A stretch of 64,000 nucleotides of DNA from Paenibacillus ihbetae (GCF_002741055.1 NZ_CP016809.1:5496501-5560500); one strand, 5' to 3'; positions 46,941-56,820 are shown, counted from the stretch's first letter. Notes: generated by a model not told the origin, from the letters alone. Translations and numbers: made by a program.

Positions 46941-47430
46941 TGAGCAAAGCATCGTGAAGGTGGCCATGGCGGATCTGAACGTCGCAGGTCCAAACGGCAT
47001 ATTGCGCACGACCGGGCTTGGCTCCTGCGTCGGACTGACCTTATATGATCCGGTTGCGAAGATCGGGGGGCTGGCCCATGTCATGCTTCCTTCCTCCTCG
47101 ATTGCCAGGGAGGGGCAGCTGAACCTGGCAAAGTATGCGGACACGGCCCTGCCGGTCCTTCTGAACAAAATGAAGGATATGGGCGCCGTTCAAGCCAGAA
47201 TGGTTGCAAAAATGGCCGGCGGCGCGCAAATGTTCTCCTTTGCCGGAGCCGGCGATACCATGCGGATCGGCCCACGGAATGTCGAATCGTGCAAAGAGGG
47301 GCTGCAGCAGATGGGCATCGCCCTGATAGCGGAGGATACCGGAGAAAATTACGGAAGAACAGTGGAGCTGGACTGTTTTACGGGGAAATTTACCGTGCGG
47401 AGTGTACAAAAGGGCATAAAGGAACTGTAG
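46933..47430 (+). CDS. cheD: Chemoreceptor glutamine deamidase CheD
   Basis: A 165-residue enzyme (B. subtilis 166). The catalytic C32 is in TTGLGSCVGLTLYDP and H49 in GGLAHVMLP. It deamidates receptor glutamines and binds CheC, stimulating its phosphatase activity. It overlaps cheC, so the pair are probably made together. Confidence 0.96.
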   Translation: MIDEQSIVKVAMADLNVAGPNGILRTTGLGSCVGLTLYDPVAKIGGLAHVMLPSSSIAREGQLNLAKYADTALPVLLNKMKDMGAVQARMVAKMAGGAQMFSFAGAGDTMRIGPRNVESCKEGLQQMGIALIAEDTGENYGRTVELDCFTGKFTVRSVQKGIKEL

Positions 47431-47432
47431 AG

Positions 47433-47852
47433 ATGATGGAAAAACTGCGTTTTTATATCCTATCGGGAATTGCCGGATTTATTTTCACTTTTATTTTATC
47501 CATACGCAACAATCTATGGACAACCAGCATGACCCGGGCGTTCCTCGCCTTCGTAATCTGGTTTGTGCTGGCTTTCTTATTGAAACGGGTGCTGGACATC
47601 ATCGTGGGCCGAAACGAACAGGGGCCGAAGGCAGGGAAGAGCGCCGGTGCCGGAACGGGGCAAGAGGATGAACGGGGAGCCGTCCTTGATCTGGCTACAC
47701 CGGACGAAGACCGGGAGCTGATGGATATGATCCACTCCGAAAACGGCAGCAAAGGCAAGGACGGCTTCGTTCCGCTCAACCCGCCCAAGCTGGTTTCAAC
47801 AAAAGATCCCGAGGAACTGGCCAAGGCCGTTCGTCACCTTACGGAAAAATAA
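47433..47852 (+). CDS. Hypothetical membrane protein between cheD and sigD
   Basis: A 139-residue protein that I do not recognise. Two membrane helices lie near residues 8-24 and 34-52 (RAFLAFVIWFVLAFLLKRV), followed by a polar, acidic cytoplasmic tail with DRELMDMIHSENG and a VPLNPPKL segment. The ATG at 47433 comes 2 bp after the cheD stop, with AAAGGAACTG as ribosome binding site. In B. subtilis sigD follows cheD directly, so this is an extra gene in the operon. Its place suggests a role in motility control, but none is shown. Confidence 0.8.
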   Translation: MMEKLRFYILSGIAGFIFTFILSIRNNLWTTSMTRAFLAFVIWFVLAFLLKRVLDIIVGRNEQGPKAGKSAGAGTGQEDERGAVLDLATPDEDRELMDMIHSENGSKGKDGFVPLNPPKLVSTKDPEELAKAVRHLTEK

Positions 47853-47867
47853 GGAGGGTGAAGGCAA

Positions 47868-48656
47868 TTGGACGAACGTAAGGCTACAATGCTGAATCAT
47901 GCGGATTTATGGAGTGCATGGAAGGAAGATGGGGACCCGGAAGCGAAAAAGAAATTAATCGAAAATCATTTGCACATCGTTGACTATGTTTCAAGCCGCT
48001 TGGCCATCGGCCTTCCCAAGAATGTCTCGAAGGGAGATCTCGCCAGCAACGGCGTTATGGGTCTGATCGATGCCATCGAGAAGTTCGACTACAAGCGCGG
48101 TCTGCAGTTCGAGACCTATGCCTCCTGGCGGGTTCGGGGCGCAATCCTTGATTCGCTGCGCCAGGGGGATTGGGTGCCTCGTTCCGTCCGAGAGAAGGCG
48201 AAGAAGATCGAAACTGCGTACCAGCAACTAGAACAGAAGTATTTGCGCAGCGTCAGCGATTCGGAGATGAGCAGCTACCTGGAGGTGTCCGAGAAGGAAT
48301 TCCGGCACATGCTGCAGGAGGTGGCTGTGATGACGCTGACGTCGCTGGAGGATCCGATTCGCGAGGAGGAGTCGGAGACCCGCATGTCGGTGCTGGTTGA
48401 CGAGAAAGCAAAAAATCCGGATCACAAGGTGCATGAATTTTACCTTCGGGAAGCGCTGAAGAAAGGGATCAGTAAATTAACCCCAAAGGAAAGAACCGTC
48501 GTTTCATTATTATATTATGAGGACTTATCACTTAGTGAAATCGCCGAGGTCATGTCGCTATCGCCATCGCGTATTTCACAGCTTCATTCCAAAGCGATAA
48601 TGAGACTGCGGGGCGCGCTTGATAAAGATCGGGATTTGCTGATGCAAAACGATTGA
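47868..48656 (+). CDS. sigD: RNA polymerase sigma factor SigD (FliA/WhiG family)
   Basis: A 262-residue sigma-28-type factor with regions 2 (FDYKRGLQFETYASWRVRGA), 3 and 4 (LTPKERTVVSLLYYEDLSLS then MSLSPSRISQLHSKAI). It directs transcription of late flagellar, chemoreceptor and autolysin genes and is held by the anti-sigma FlgM, not encoded here. The TTG at 47868 follows AAGGAGGGTG; the next in-frame ATG (47889) has no site. A TTG start and a place late in the operon both tend to limit its level. Confidence 0.96.
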   Translation: MDERKATMLNHADLWSAWKEDGDPEAKKKLIENHLHIVDYVSSRLAIGLPKNVSKGDLASNGVMGLIDAIEKFDYKRGLQFETYASWRVRGAILDSLRQGDWVPRSVREKAKKIETAYQQLEQKYLRSVSDSEMSSYLEVSEKEFRHMLQEVAVMTLTSLEDPIREEESETRMSVLVDEKAKNPDHKVHEFYLREALKKGISKLTPKERTVVSLLYYEDLSLSEIAEVMSLSPSRISQLHSKAIMRLRGALDKDRDLLMQND

Positions 48657-48687
48657 CGCTTGCCATTTAGGAAGGGGGTTGGCTGGA

Positions 48688-50097
48688 TTGTCTCTAGATT
48701 ATGCATTGGATCAGTACATGAGCGTCACGTTTTCGGATGACAAGGTTATCGCCTACATTCAGTTCACGAAATGGGAGGACGGGTTCTCCTGCACGCTGGA
48801 AGCGCTGGAGCAGTTCTTGCGAAGTCACGGCATCCGGTACGGGATCCAGCAGGATATCCTGCAGCGCATCGCCGGTCATGCGGAGGAATACCAGTACAGC
48901 AGGACGCCGATAGCCATCGGAACGGAGCCTGTGCACGGACAGAACGGAAGAATTGAATTCACCGTCGATTTCGGTGGCCAGACCCACTTGAAGCCGCTCG
49001 AGACTGAGGACGGCAAAGTCGATTACAAAGAAATCACTCGGTTAAATAATGTAAAGAAGGGACAGCTGCTGGCGACCCGAGTCCCCCCGACAAAGGGAGA
49101 GCCCGGGACAACGGTCACCGGTGAAGAAATCCCTAGCAAGCCGGGCAAGGAAGCTCATTTCAAGATCGGTAAAAACGTCGTGGTCAACGCGGAAAAAACG
49201 GCGATGTACGCGGCGATCGATGGTCTGCTTACAAGGACCGATAAAGGGAAAATCAACGTGTTTCCGGTATACGAGATTAATGGGGACGTCGATTACAGCA
49301 TCGGCAACATCGATTTTGTCGGAACGGTCGTTGTCCGCGGAAATGTGCTGACCGGGTTTCGAATCAAGGCGGCCGGTGATATCCGGGTGACCGGCTTTGT
49401 GGAAGGCGCCGAGCTCGATGCGGAGGGCTCGATCGATATTTCCGGCGGAATTATCGGCTATAACAAAGGATGCGTCAAGGCCGGTCAGGATGTTAAGAGC
49501 TCCTTTATCCAGGACGGAAACGTCGTTGCCGGGGCGAACGTGCTCGTCTCCCAGAGCATTATGCACTCCAACATCCGCGCGGGTCGGAATATCGAATGCA
49601 ACGGAACGAAAGGCTTGGTCGTCGGCGGCGTATTGCAAGCCGGAGAGATGGTCGTCGCCCGAACCATCGGCAACAGCATGTCAACGGCTACCGTCGTCGA
49701 GGTGGGAGTGCTTCCGGACCTGCGCAACGAATTGGCCGAGCTGCGCGTACAGCTGAAGCAGCTGATCGAAAGTGTGGACAAGACAGATAAAGCGCTTTAT
49801 TTGCTGAATCAATTGGCTTCGACCGGCCAGCTGTCACCCGATAAGATGGCGATGCGGATCAAGCTGAATGCAACGAGAAAATCCAATATGGCCGAGCAGA
49901 CCGCAATTAAGGAGCGAATGCTGGAAATCGAAAAGACGCTGGAGGATACCGGGAAAGCCAGGGTTAACGTCGTCAAAACCATATACGGAGGGGCTAAAAT
50001 TGTGATTGGCCGGTATACCCGCTTCATCAAGGATCCCACGCAGCGGGTTTCTTTTTACTATCATGAGGGAGATGTCACGATGGTGCCGTTGTTGTAG
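48688..50097 (+). CDS. FapA family protein (DUF342, flagellar assembly protein A)
   Basis: About 469 residues. The central part (roughly 190-330) is a repetitive Gly/Val/Asn-rich beta-helix-like region (NVLTGFRIKAAGDIRVTGFV, then AEGSIDISGGIIGYNKGCVK), and the C-terminal part (340-430) is a long coiled coil, the FapA/DUF342 layout. Relatives take part in flagellar placement in Vibrio; the role in Bacillota is unknown. Start chosen at TTG 48688, about 10 bases after AAGGGGG; a TTG at 48679 is the alternative. It follows sigD after 31 bp. Confidence 0.88.
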   Translation: MSLDYALDQYMSVTFSDDKVIAYIQFTKWEDGFSCTLEALEQFLRSHGIRYGIQQDILQRIAGHAEEYQYSRTPIAIGTEPVHGQNGRIEFTVDFGGQTHLKPLETEDGKVDYKEITRLNNVKKGQLLATRVPPTKGEPGTTVTGEEIPSKPGKEAHFKIGKNVVVNAEKTAMYAAIDGLLTRTDKGKINVFPVYEINGDVDYSIGNIDFVGTVVVRGNVLTGFRIKAAGDIRVTGFVEGAELDAEGSIDISGGIIGYNKGCVKAGQDVKSSFIQDGNVVAGANVLVSQSIMHSNIRAGRNIECNGTKGLVVGGVLQAGEMVVARTIGNSMSTATVVEVGVLPDLRNELAELRVQLKQLIESVDKTDKALYLLNQLASTGQLSPDKMAMRIKLNATRKSNMAEQTAIKERMLEIEKTLEDTGKARVNVVKTIYGGAKIVIGRYTRFIKDPTQRVSFYYHEGDVTMVPLL

Positions 50098-50191
50098 CAG
50101 CCTTTTGCAGCGGAGCTGGGCCTGGGGCCGGGTGTAGTTGATCGAGCAGATGCATGTGGGAATGATCCTATTATAATGAGGTGATCTTCAC

Positions 50192-50506
50192 TTGAGTTTG
50201 AAGTCTGTCGAAATGCAAATTGCCGTACCGAGAACGAATGAGGCAGGAAAAATGCATAATGAACTGCAGCAGCGGCCGCAGAATGACCAGAATCTGCTCG
50301 CTGGCGAGCAGATCAAGAACAGCCGGGCCGAAGCCAAGCGGAGCGCCGAGGTCAGCGAGTCCTCCGAAACCGCGGTGCGCGATGATGGCAGCCGCCGGTC
50401 GCAAGGACAGCAGGGGCAGAGCCTGGGCGGCGAAGAATCGAAGGAGCCTGCCGAGCATCCGGCTGAGCACCCCTATAAGGGACGAAACTTGGATATTTCA
50501 TTATAG
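50192..50506 (+). CDS. Hypothetical hydrophilic protein downstream of sigD
   Basis: A 104-residue, highly polar protein starting MSLKSVEMQIAVPRTNEAGK. Its first 50 residues look helical and conserved-like, while the rest is Ser/Glu/Gly-rich and likely disordered. The TTG at 50192 follows GAGGTGATC. No function is known to me. Small proteins with a similar EMQIA.PRT start are found next to sigD in other Bacillota, which suggests a motility link, but this rests on memory of the pattern. The gap 50098-50191 holds no clear promoter. Confidence 0.75.
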   Translation: MSLKSVEMQIAVPRTNEAGKMHNELQQRPQNDQNLLAGEQIKNSRAEAKRSAEVSESSETAVRDDGSRRSQGQQGQSLGGEESKEPAEHPAEHPYKGRNLDISL

Positions 50507-50589
50507 AGAGAGTCCAATAGCCGGTTTTCGGCACTGGAGAACAGCTTTGCGAGATAGATAATTTTAAGCACATAAAGGAGTTAATCGTT

Positions 50590-51126
50590 TTGTATCCATG
50601 GATATACATCGTTTTGCTGGGCGCTGCGGCCGTACTGTATGCGTTCATGCTGCCTAATCGCCGGGGGGAGAGCGCATCCGGGGAACAGCTCGTGAAGGAA
50701 GTCGAAGCTACGCTTGAAGGATACATGGCCGAAATCCAGCAGGAGAACGAGCAGCTGGTGGAGCTGATCCGAAAGATGAAGGAGGAACAGAGCGCCAAGC
50801 TGGTCGAGCAGCAGGAGCAGGCGGAGCAATGGAGCGCAAGGATCGTGGAATTGGAGAAGAAGGCTGCCGCATCCGAAGACAGGCTCCGTGCAGCGGAGAC
50901 CCAGCTTGCGAAGGTGCTGTCATCGGCGGCGGATGATGGCAAGACGGGCGCTGCTTCGAACAGCGATGCGGAGGTGCATATGCCTTCGATCAAGGAGAGA
51001 TACGCCGAACTGTTCGAATGGTATGATCAGGGCAAGTCGATCGATATGATTGCCAAAGCTTCGGGGATGCAGCGCGGCGAGGTTCAGCTGATTATTCAAC
51101 TGGCCAGACAGGAGGAATCCGTATGA
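50590..51126 (+). CDS. swrB: SwrB-like membrane/coiled-coil motility protein
   Basis: A 178-residue protein with a membrane helix at about 4-20, a long coiled coil (35-115) and a C-terminal helix-turn-helix-like end (LFEWYDQGKSIDMIAKASGM, then QRGEVQLIIQLARQEESV). This is the layout of B. subtilis SwrB, encoded right after sigD, which helps FliP and the basal body mature and raises SigD activity. Sequence similarity is limited, so the name rests on layout and place. The TTG at 50590 is 8 bases after AAGGAG. Its stop overlaps the next start. Confidence 0.7.
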   Translation: MYPWIYIVLLGAAAVLYAFMLPNRRGESASGEQLVKEVEATLEGYMAEIQQENEQLVELIRKMKEEQSAKLVEQQEQAEQWSARIVELEKKAAASEDRLRAAETQLAKVLSSAADDGKTGAASNSDAEVHMPSIKERYAELFEWYDQGKSIDMIAKASGMQRGEVQLIIQLARQEESV

Positions 51127-51764
51127 TCAGGAACCGAACCTTCATGATGGGACTGGGCGTCGGCATCGTCGCCGGAGCCGTGCTGCTCCAGCTTATGCTG
51201 ATCGGCCAAGGGGCACAGATGACCAAAGCCTCATTGACCGGGGAGCTGACCAAGGAGGAGCTGCAGGCTGCGGCCGAAGCGATGGATATGCAGGTGCTGG
51301 ATAAATCCGAAGAGCTTATGACCGCCGAGCAGTGGGAGCAAAAGCAGCTTAACGTGGAACCGTCCGGGGGCGGGGAGCAGCCCGAGGCCGGTGAACAAGA
51401 CAAGCCATCGGAACCGGTCGATACCGGGACGGATAAGCCGGTGACGCCAAAGCAGCCGGAACAGCCGGATGAGCCGGAAGCCGCGAAGACCAAGGAAACA
51501 CAGCAAACCGCAGCACCGCCGAAGCCGAAGACTCCGGCTAAAGCCCAAGCGCCGATATCCGTCAGCGTGCCAGCCGGCAACAATCTCAGCGATGTGGCGG
51601 ACAGTCTGCTCGCTGCCGGGGTGATCAAGGACAGACAGGCATTCATCGATAAAGCAACCGACAAGAAGATTAACCGCTTTATCCAAAGCGGAACGTACAC
51701 GTTCACCGCGGGCGAGGATTTCGGCTCGATCATTGCGAAAATAACGGCAAAACCGTCCAACTAG
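51123..51764 (+). CDS. Membrane-anchored MltG/YceG LysM-like domain protein lacking the catalytic domain
   Basis: A 213-residue protein: membrane helix near 7-28, an acidic and Pro/Glu-rich linker (80-140), and a C-terminal domain of about 70 residues (ISVSVPAGNNLSDVADSLLA, then INRFIQSGTYTFTAGEDFGS) that matches the LysM-like part of endolytic transglycosylase MltG. The catalytic part of MltG, normally after this domain, is absent and the gene ends in a strong terminator, so it is not simply cut by the window. It may bind peptidoglycan near the flagellum. The start is in ATGA overlap with the SwrB-like gene; it is the last gene of the fla/che operon. Confidence 0.75.
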   Translation: MIRNRTFMMGLGVGIVAGAVLLQLMLIGQGAQMTKASLTGELTKEELQAAAEAMDMQVLDKSEELMTAEQWEQKQLNVEPSGGGEQPEAGEQDKPSEPVDTGTDKPVTPKQPEQPDEPEAAKTKETQQTAAPPKPKTPAKAQAPISVSVPAGNNLSDVADSLLAAGVIKDRQAFIDKATDKKINRFIQSGTYTFTAGEDFGSIIAKITAKPSN

Positions 51765-51790
51765 ATTTCTGGTTGCGAACGGTTTTTTTT
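51750..51790 (+). terminator. Intrinsic terminator of the fla/che operon
   Basis: AAACCGT (51750-51756) pairs with ACGGTTT (51779-51785), with further partial pairing inside, and is followed by eight T. The stem begins inside the last codons of the MltG-like gene. Confidence 0.85.
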
Positions 51791-51850
51791 GAAACCGGAC
51801 ATCGCCCTGATGAGGGGAAAACGGGCCGTTTAGGACATGCACAAAAGACA

Positions 51851-51879
51851 TTGCAACCTGCCTTCGGTTATGTTATAGT
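51851..51879 (+). promoter_or_regulatory. rpsB promoter and leader
   Basis: TTGCAA (51851-51856), 17 bp, TATAGT (51874-51879). The leader of about 120 nt before rpsB contains several short inverted repeats, as is usual for r-protein genes that are controlled by their own product; autoregulation is inference. Confidence 0.6.
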
Positions 51880-52007
51880 AATTGACGGTGTTAAAACACA
51901 CGCCAGAGTGATTCCGTGAAGGGTGCTTCTGCGAAGAGCTGGAGTCTTGACGGGAAATGATCTTGGCGGAGGGACACACAAAAACCAAATTTAGGAGGTG
52001 CGTGAAG

Positions 52008-52706
52008 ATGGCAGTAATCTCCATGAAGCAGCTTTTGGAAGCTGGCGTTCACTTCGGTCACCAGACTCGTCGCTGGAACCCGAAAATGGATAAATATATC
52101 TTCACTGAAAGAAACGGTATTTACATTATCGACCTGCAAAAAACGGTCAAGAAAGTTGAAGAAGCATTCAACTTTGTAAAAAGCATTGCGGCTGAGAACG
52201 GAACAATCCTGTTCGTCGGCACCAAGAAGCAAGCGCAAGATTCCGTGAAGGAAGAAGCAGAGCGTTGCGGTATGTACTACATCAACCAACGCTGGCTCGG
52301 CGGAACGCTGACAAACTTCGAAACGATCCAGAAGCGGATCAACCGCTTGAAGCAGCTCGAGTCTTGGGAAGAAGACGGCACGTTCCAAGTGCTGCCTAAG
52401 AAAGAAGTTATCCTTCTCCGCAAAGAGAAAGATCGTCTTGAGAAATTCCTGGGCGGCATCAAGAACATGAAGGGTCTTCCAAGCGCATTGTTCGTTATCG
52501 ACCCTCGCAAAGAGCGCATCGCGGTTGCGGAAGCTCGCAAATTGGGTATCCCAATCGTAGGCATCGTGGATACGAACTGTGATCCGGATGAAATCGATTA
52601 CGTAATCCCAGGTAACGATGACGCGATCCGTGCGGTTAAATTGCTGACTGGCAAAATGGCCGACGCTGTTGTTGAAGCTCACCAAGGCGAAGAAACAACC
52701 GCTTAA
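52008..52706 (+). CDS. rpsB: 30S ribosomal protein S2
   Basis: A 232-residue protein with the S2 signature [20 protein letters not shown] and [21 protein letters not shown]2 binds the head-platform junction of the small subunit through S1-type contacts and is needed for mRNA binding. The ATG at 52008 follows TAGGAGGTG; the frame is open further upstream but has no site there. rpsB is followed by tsf as in most bacteria, with a terminator-like stem in between. Confidence 0.98.
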   Translation: MAVISMKQLLEAGVHFGHQTRRWNPKMDKYIFTERNGIYIIDLQKTVKKVEEAFNFVKSIAAENGTILFVGTKKQAQDSVKEEAERCGMYYINQRWLGGTLTNFETIQKRINRLKQLESWEEDGTFQVLPKKEVILLRKEKDRLEKFLGGIKNMKGLPSALFVIDPRKERIAVAEARKLGIPIVGIVDTNCDPDEIDYVIPGNDDAIRAVKLLTGKMADAVVEAHQGEETTA

Positions 52707-52740
52707 TCGGGATTAAACGTATAAACCATGAATTAAATGA

Positions 52741-52784
52741 AAAGGGTGGTTGGTAGGTGGATAACCTCTCACCGCCCTTTTTTT
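52741..52784 (+). terminator. Terminator/attenuator between rpsB and tsf
   Basis: AAAGGGTGG (52741-52749) pairs with CCGCCCTTT (52772-52780) with one G-U pair, followed by a T-tract. A second stem GCCCG-CCTTTT-CGGGC lies at 52872-52887, upstream of tsf. The stem would lower tsf relative to rpsB transcription. Confidence 0.8.
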
Positions 52785-52944
52785 AAGATGTCAGTACATA
52801 AGGGCCTGATATCTAAAGACGATTTTGCAAAAGATGAATACTTAGAAGGCGAAGCGGCCTATTGGTTGGAGCCCGCCTTTTCGGGCGAGTGAAGCCATGA
52901 CCGGGACTACCGCTTCATCAATACCAATTTTGGAGGGAAATGAA

Positions 52945-53595
52945 ATGGCAGTAACAGCTAGTGCGGTAAAAGAACTTCGCGAAAGAACAGGCGCAGGCAT
53001 GCTGGATTGCAAAAAAGCGCTGGATGAAACAAACGGTGACATCGATAAAGCGATCGCGGTTCTTCGCGAAAAAGGTTTGGCGGCAGCTGCGAACAAAGCA
53101 GGCCGTATCGCAACGGAAGGCGTTGTAGAATCCTACATCCACGGCGGCGGACGCATCGGCGTTCTCGTTGAAATCAACTGCGAAACCGACTTCGTCGGCA
53201 AGACCGATCAATTCAAAGAGTTTGCCCGCGACATCGCGATGCACATCGCTGCAGCAAGCCCTAAATATGTTCGCCGCGAGGAAGTTCCTGCTGAGGAGCT
53301 TGAGAAAGAGAAGGAAATTCTGAAGAACCAAGCGCTGAACGAAGGCAAACCTGAGAAAATCGTTGAAAAAATGGTTGAAGGCCGCATCAACAAGTACTAT
53401 GAGGAGAACTGCTTGATGGAGCAGGCATTCATCAAGGATCCGGACAAAACGATCAACACGCTGCTGAACGAAAAAATCAGCACGATCGGCGAGAACATCT
53501 CGATCCGTCGTTTTGCTCGCTTCGAGCTGGGCGAAGGCCTTGAGAAGAAACAAGAGAACTTCGCAGAAGAAGTTATGGCTCAGGTGAATAAATAA
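52945..53595 (+). CDS. tsf: Translation elongation factor Ts
   Basis: A 216-residue EF-Ts, shorter than the 293-residue B. subtilis form but with the essential parts: the N-terminal UBA-like domain ([19 protein letters not shown]) and the EF-Tu contact motif TDFVGK, followed by the core and its C-terminal module ([20 protein letters not shown]). It exchanges GDP for GTP on EF-Tu. The ATG at 52945 follows TGGAGGG. A strong terminator follows. Confidence 0.97.
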   Translation: MAVTASAVKELRERTGAGMLDCKKALDETNGDIDKAIAVLREKGLAAAANKAGRIATEGVVESYIHGGGRIGVLVEINCETDFVGKTDQFKEFARDIAMHIAAASPKYVRREEVPAEELEKEKEILKNQALNEGKPEKIVEKMVEGRINKYYEENCLMEQAFIKDPDKTINTLLNEKISTIGENISIRRFARFELGEGLEKKQENFAEEVMAQVNK

Positions 53596-53618
53596 GTCGG
53601 ATGAGCTAATATAAGTAA

Positions 53619-54605
<987 letters not shown>

Positions 54606-55160
54606 ATGCCGCAATCAGTGAAAAAGAATGCAGAGGAACGCATGGAAAAAGCGATTTTGGCTTTGAAGCGCGATCTGGCTACGCTGCGTGCAGGACGGGC
54701 AGCGCCGGCGCTTCTCGACCGGATTACGGTTGAGTATTACGGAGCGCCTACACCGATCAACCAGCTGGCAAATATCAGCACGCCGGATTCCCGGACGCTG
54801 ATGATTCAGCCTTGGGATAAGTCGTCTTTGGCAGATATCGAAAAGGCGATTATGAAATCGGATCTCGGATTGACGCCGGCTAACGACGGCATGCAAATCC
54901 GGTTGGTGATTCCTGCGCTCACGGAAGAGCGAAGAAGCGAATTGGTCAAAATGACCAAGAAATTCGGCGAGGAAGCGAAAGTGGCCATCCGCAACATTCG
55001 CCGTGATGCCAACGATGACATCAAAAAGATGGAGAAAACGGATATTTCCGAGGACGAGTCCCGGAGGCATCAAGAAGATATCCAGAAAACGACGGATAAA
55101 TTTATCGCGGAAGTCGACAAAGTCCTCGTTGCCAAAGAAAAAGAGATTATGGAAGTGTAA
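54606..55160 (+). CDS. frr: Ribosome recycling factor
   Basis: A 184-residue two-domain protein that, with EF-G, splits terminated ribosomes. The C-terminal [18 protein letters not shown] motif (here [17 protein letters not shown]) and the N-terminal [15 protein letters not shown] are family marks. The ATG at 54606 touches the pyrH stop. A terminator overlaps its stop codon. Confidence 0.98.
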   Translation: MPQSVKKNAEERMEKAILALKRDLATLRAGRAAPALLDRITVEYYGAPTPINQLANISTPDSRTLMIQPWDKSSLADIEKAIMKSDLGLTPANDGMQIRLVIPALTEERRSELVKMTKKFGEEAKVAIRNIRRDANDDIKKMEKTDISEDESRRHQEDIQKTTDKFIAEVDKVLVAKEKEIMEV

Positions 55161-55205
55161 GAGACTTGCGGCCCCTCCGGTTATGGTGGGGTTTGTCTCT
55201 TTTTT
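55160..55205 (+). terminator. Intrinsic terminator after frr
   Basis: AGAGAC (55160-55165) pairs with GTCTCT (55195-55200), with an inner CCCC/GGGG stem (55172-55175 with 55188-55191), then a T-tract. It starts in the frr stop codon, 26 bp before uppS. Read-through must occur, or uppS has its own start, since I see no promoter in the short gap. Confidence 0.8.
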
Positions 55206-55231
55206 GCAGAAAGAAGCCTGGAGGAAATGGA

Positions 55232-55999
55232 ATGATCAAACGGGTTCGATCGTGGTTGAATCAGGAGGACAGTCAGCAGACGCATCAGCTCTCTCCGGAC
55301 AACATCCCTCATCATGTGGCGATTATTATGGACGGTAACGGACGCTGGGCTAAACGGCGCGGCATGCCGCGAATCGTCGGCCACCAGAACGGCATGAAGG
55401 CTGTCAAAAGAGCGGCCATCGCCGCCAATGATTTAGGGATCAAAATATTGACGATGTATGCTTTTTCAACGGAAAACTGGACGCGGCCGAAGGAGGAAGT
55501 GGATTTCCTTATGAAGCTTCCCCAGGAGTTTCTGGCCATTGAGCTGGAAGAGCTCATTGAGAAGAATGTCCAGGTCAGAATGATGGGGCACCCGGAGGAC
55601 CTGCCGTCCCATACGGTGTCCGCGATGGAAGAGGCAGTTGCCAGAACGGCGGACAACACGGGGCTTGTGCTGAATTTTGCGCTTAATTACGGCAGCCGGA
55701 AAGAGATCACCGAGAGTTTTAAAGCGCTCGGGCAGGAAGTGCGTGACGGAATTCTTCGTCCTGAAGATATAACCGAGGAACTGATCGGTCAGCGGCTCCT
55801 CACAGGCGACTTGCCGGATCCGGATCTGCTTATCCGGACGAGCGGGGAATTGCGTTTGAGCAATTTCATGCTATGGCAGCTTGCTTACAGCGAATTATGG
55901 TTTACCGACATTTATTGGCCGGAGTTTACCAAAGAACATTTGGTCGCGGCAGTAGCCGATTATCAACATAGAACACGGCGCTACGGTGGACTGTCGTAG
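55232..55999 (+). CDS. uppS: Isoprenyl transferase (undecaprenyl diphosphate synthase)
   Basis: A 255-residue cis-prenyltransferase that makes the C55 lipid carrier for cell-wall synthesis. The catalytic D34 lies in IIMDGNGRWAKRRGMPR, and GHQNGMKAV, FSTENWTRP and RTSGELRLSNFMLWQ complete the family signatures. The ATG at 55232 follows TGGAGGAAATGG. cdsA follows after 20 bp. Confidence 0.97.
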   Translation: MIKRVRSWLNQEDSQQTHQLSPDNIPHHVAIIMDGNGRWAKRRGMPRIVGHQNGMKAVKRAAIAANDLGIKILTMYAFSTENWTRPKEEVDFLMKLPQEFLAIELEELIEKNVQVRMMGHPEDLPSHTVSAMEEAVARTADNTGLVLNFALNYGSRKEITESFKALGQEVRDGILRPEDITEELIGQRLLTGDLPDPDLLIRTSGELRLSNFMLWQLAYSELWFTDIYWPEFTKEHLVAAVADYQHRTRRYGGLS

Positions 56000-56019
56000 C
56001 CGATGGAGGATGGGGCGTA

Positions 56020-56820
56020 TTGAAGCAGCGATTGATTACCGGAATTATAGCGGGCACGGTCTTTTTGGGATTATGTTTCATCGGTGGACTGTCGTACCAT
56101 CTTCTTATTCTGGCCATGGCACTCATCGGATACTATGAGTTTGTGAAAATGACGAAAACAGCGCCGTTCGGAGGAACGGCGTGGATCGGCTATGCAGGAG
56201 TGCTGCTGCTGGTGTTCCCGTGGAAAATGCTGAATATCGAGGTTCAGCTCCCTTGGGAGCACGCGATATGGCTCCTGCTTCTGTTGTTCCTACTGGCAAC
56301 GGTCACGACGAAGAATGCCATTGATATTCAGCGTGTCGCGTTGCTGTTCCTGGGGGCAGTATATGTCGGGATCGGCTTTTCCTTCATCGCCGAGTCGCGG
56401 CATGCGGGGGACGGCCACGGCATCTTTTGGACGTTCCTCCTGCTGGGCTCCATCTGGGCGAGCGATGCGGGGGCCTATTTCGTCGGGAAGGCCGCAGGGC
56501 GGCATAAGCTGTGGCCTTCCATCAGTCCGAACAAAACGATCGAGGGTGCATTGGGCGGTGTGGTCATCGCTGTGTTTACATCCCTGGTCTTTTCCTTTTT
56601 CTCGAATGGATTATTATCGGCCGGACAAGCCGTTCTGATCGGTCTGTCCTGTGCTGTCATCGGTCAGCTGGGAGATCTGGTGCAGTCCGCCTACAAGAGG
56701 GTGTACGGCATCAAGGATTCAGGCAGCCTGCTGCCCGGGCACGGCGGAATACTGGATCGCTGCGACAGCTGGATCGTCGTATTCCCGTTCGTACATATGC
56801 TTGGCCTTCTGCCTTACTGA
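56020..56820 (+). CDS. cdsA: Phosphatidate cytidylyltransferase
   Basis: A 266-residue multi-pass membrane enzyme (about eight helices) that makes CDP-diacylglycerol from phosphatidate and CTP, the branch point of phospholipid synthesis. The PROSITE-type signature [20 protein letters not shown] followed by GILDRCDS is intact near the C-terminus. The TTG at 56020 follows GGAGGATGGGG. It lies between uppS and dxr as in B. subtilis. Confidence 0.96.
   Translation: MKQRLITGIIAGTVFLGLCFIGGLSYHLLILAMALIGYYEFVKMTKTAPFGGTAWIGYAGVLLLVFPWKMLNIEVQLPWEHAIWLLLLLFLLATVTTKNAIDIQRVALLFLGAVYVGIGFSFIAESRHAGDGHGIFWTFLLLGSIWASDAGAYFVGKAAGRHKLWPSISPNKTIEGALGGVVIAVFTSLVFSFFSNGLLSAGQAVLIGLSCAVIGQLGDLVQSAYKRVYGIKDSGSLLPGHGGILDRCDSWIVVFPFVHMLGLLPY

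Noticed and set aside
50172..50177. Perfect TATAAT before the 104-residue gene as a promoter
   Set aside because: Transcription would start in or after the ribosome binding site, and there is no -35 box at proper distance.
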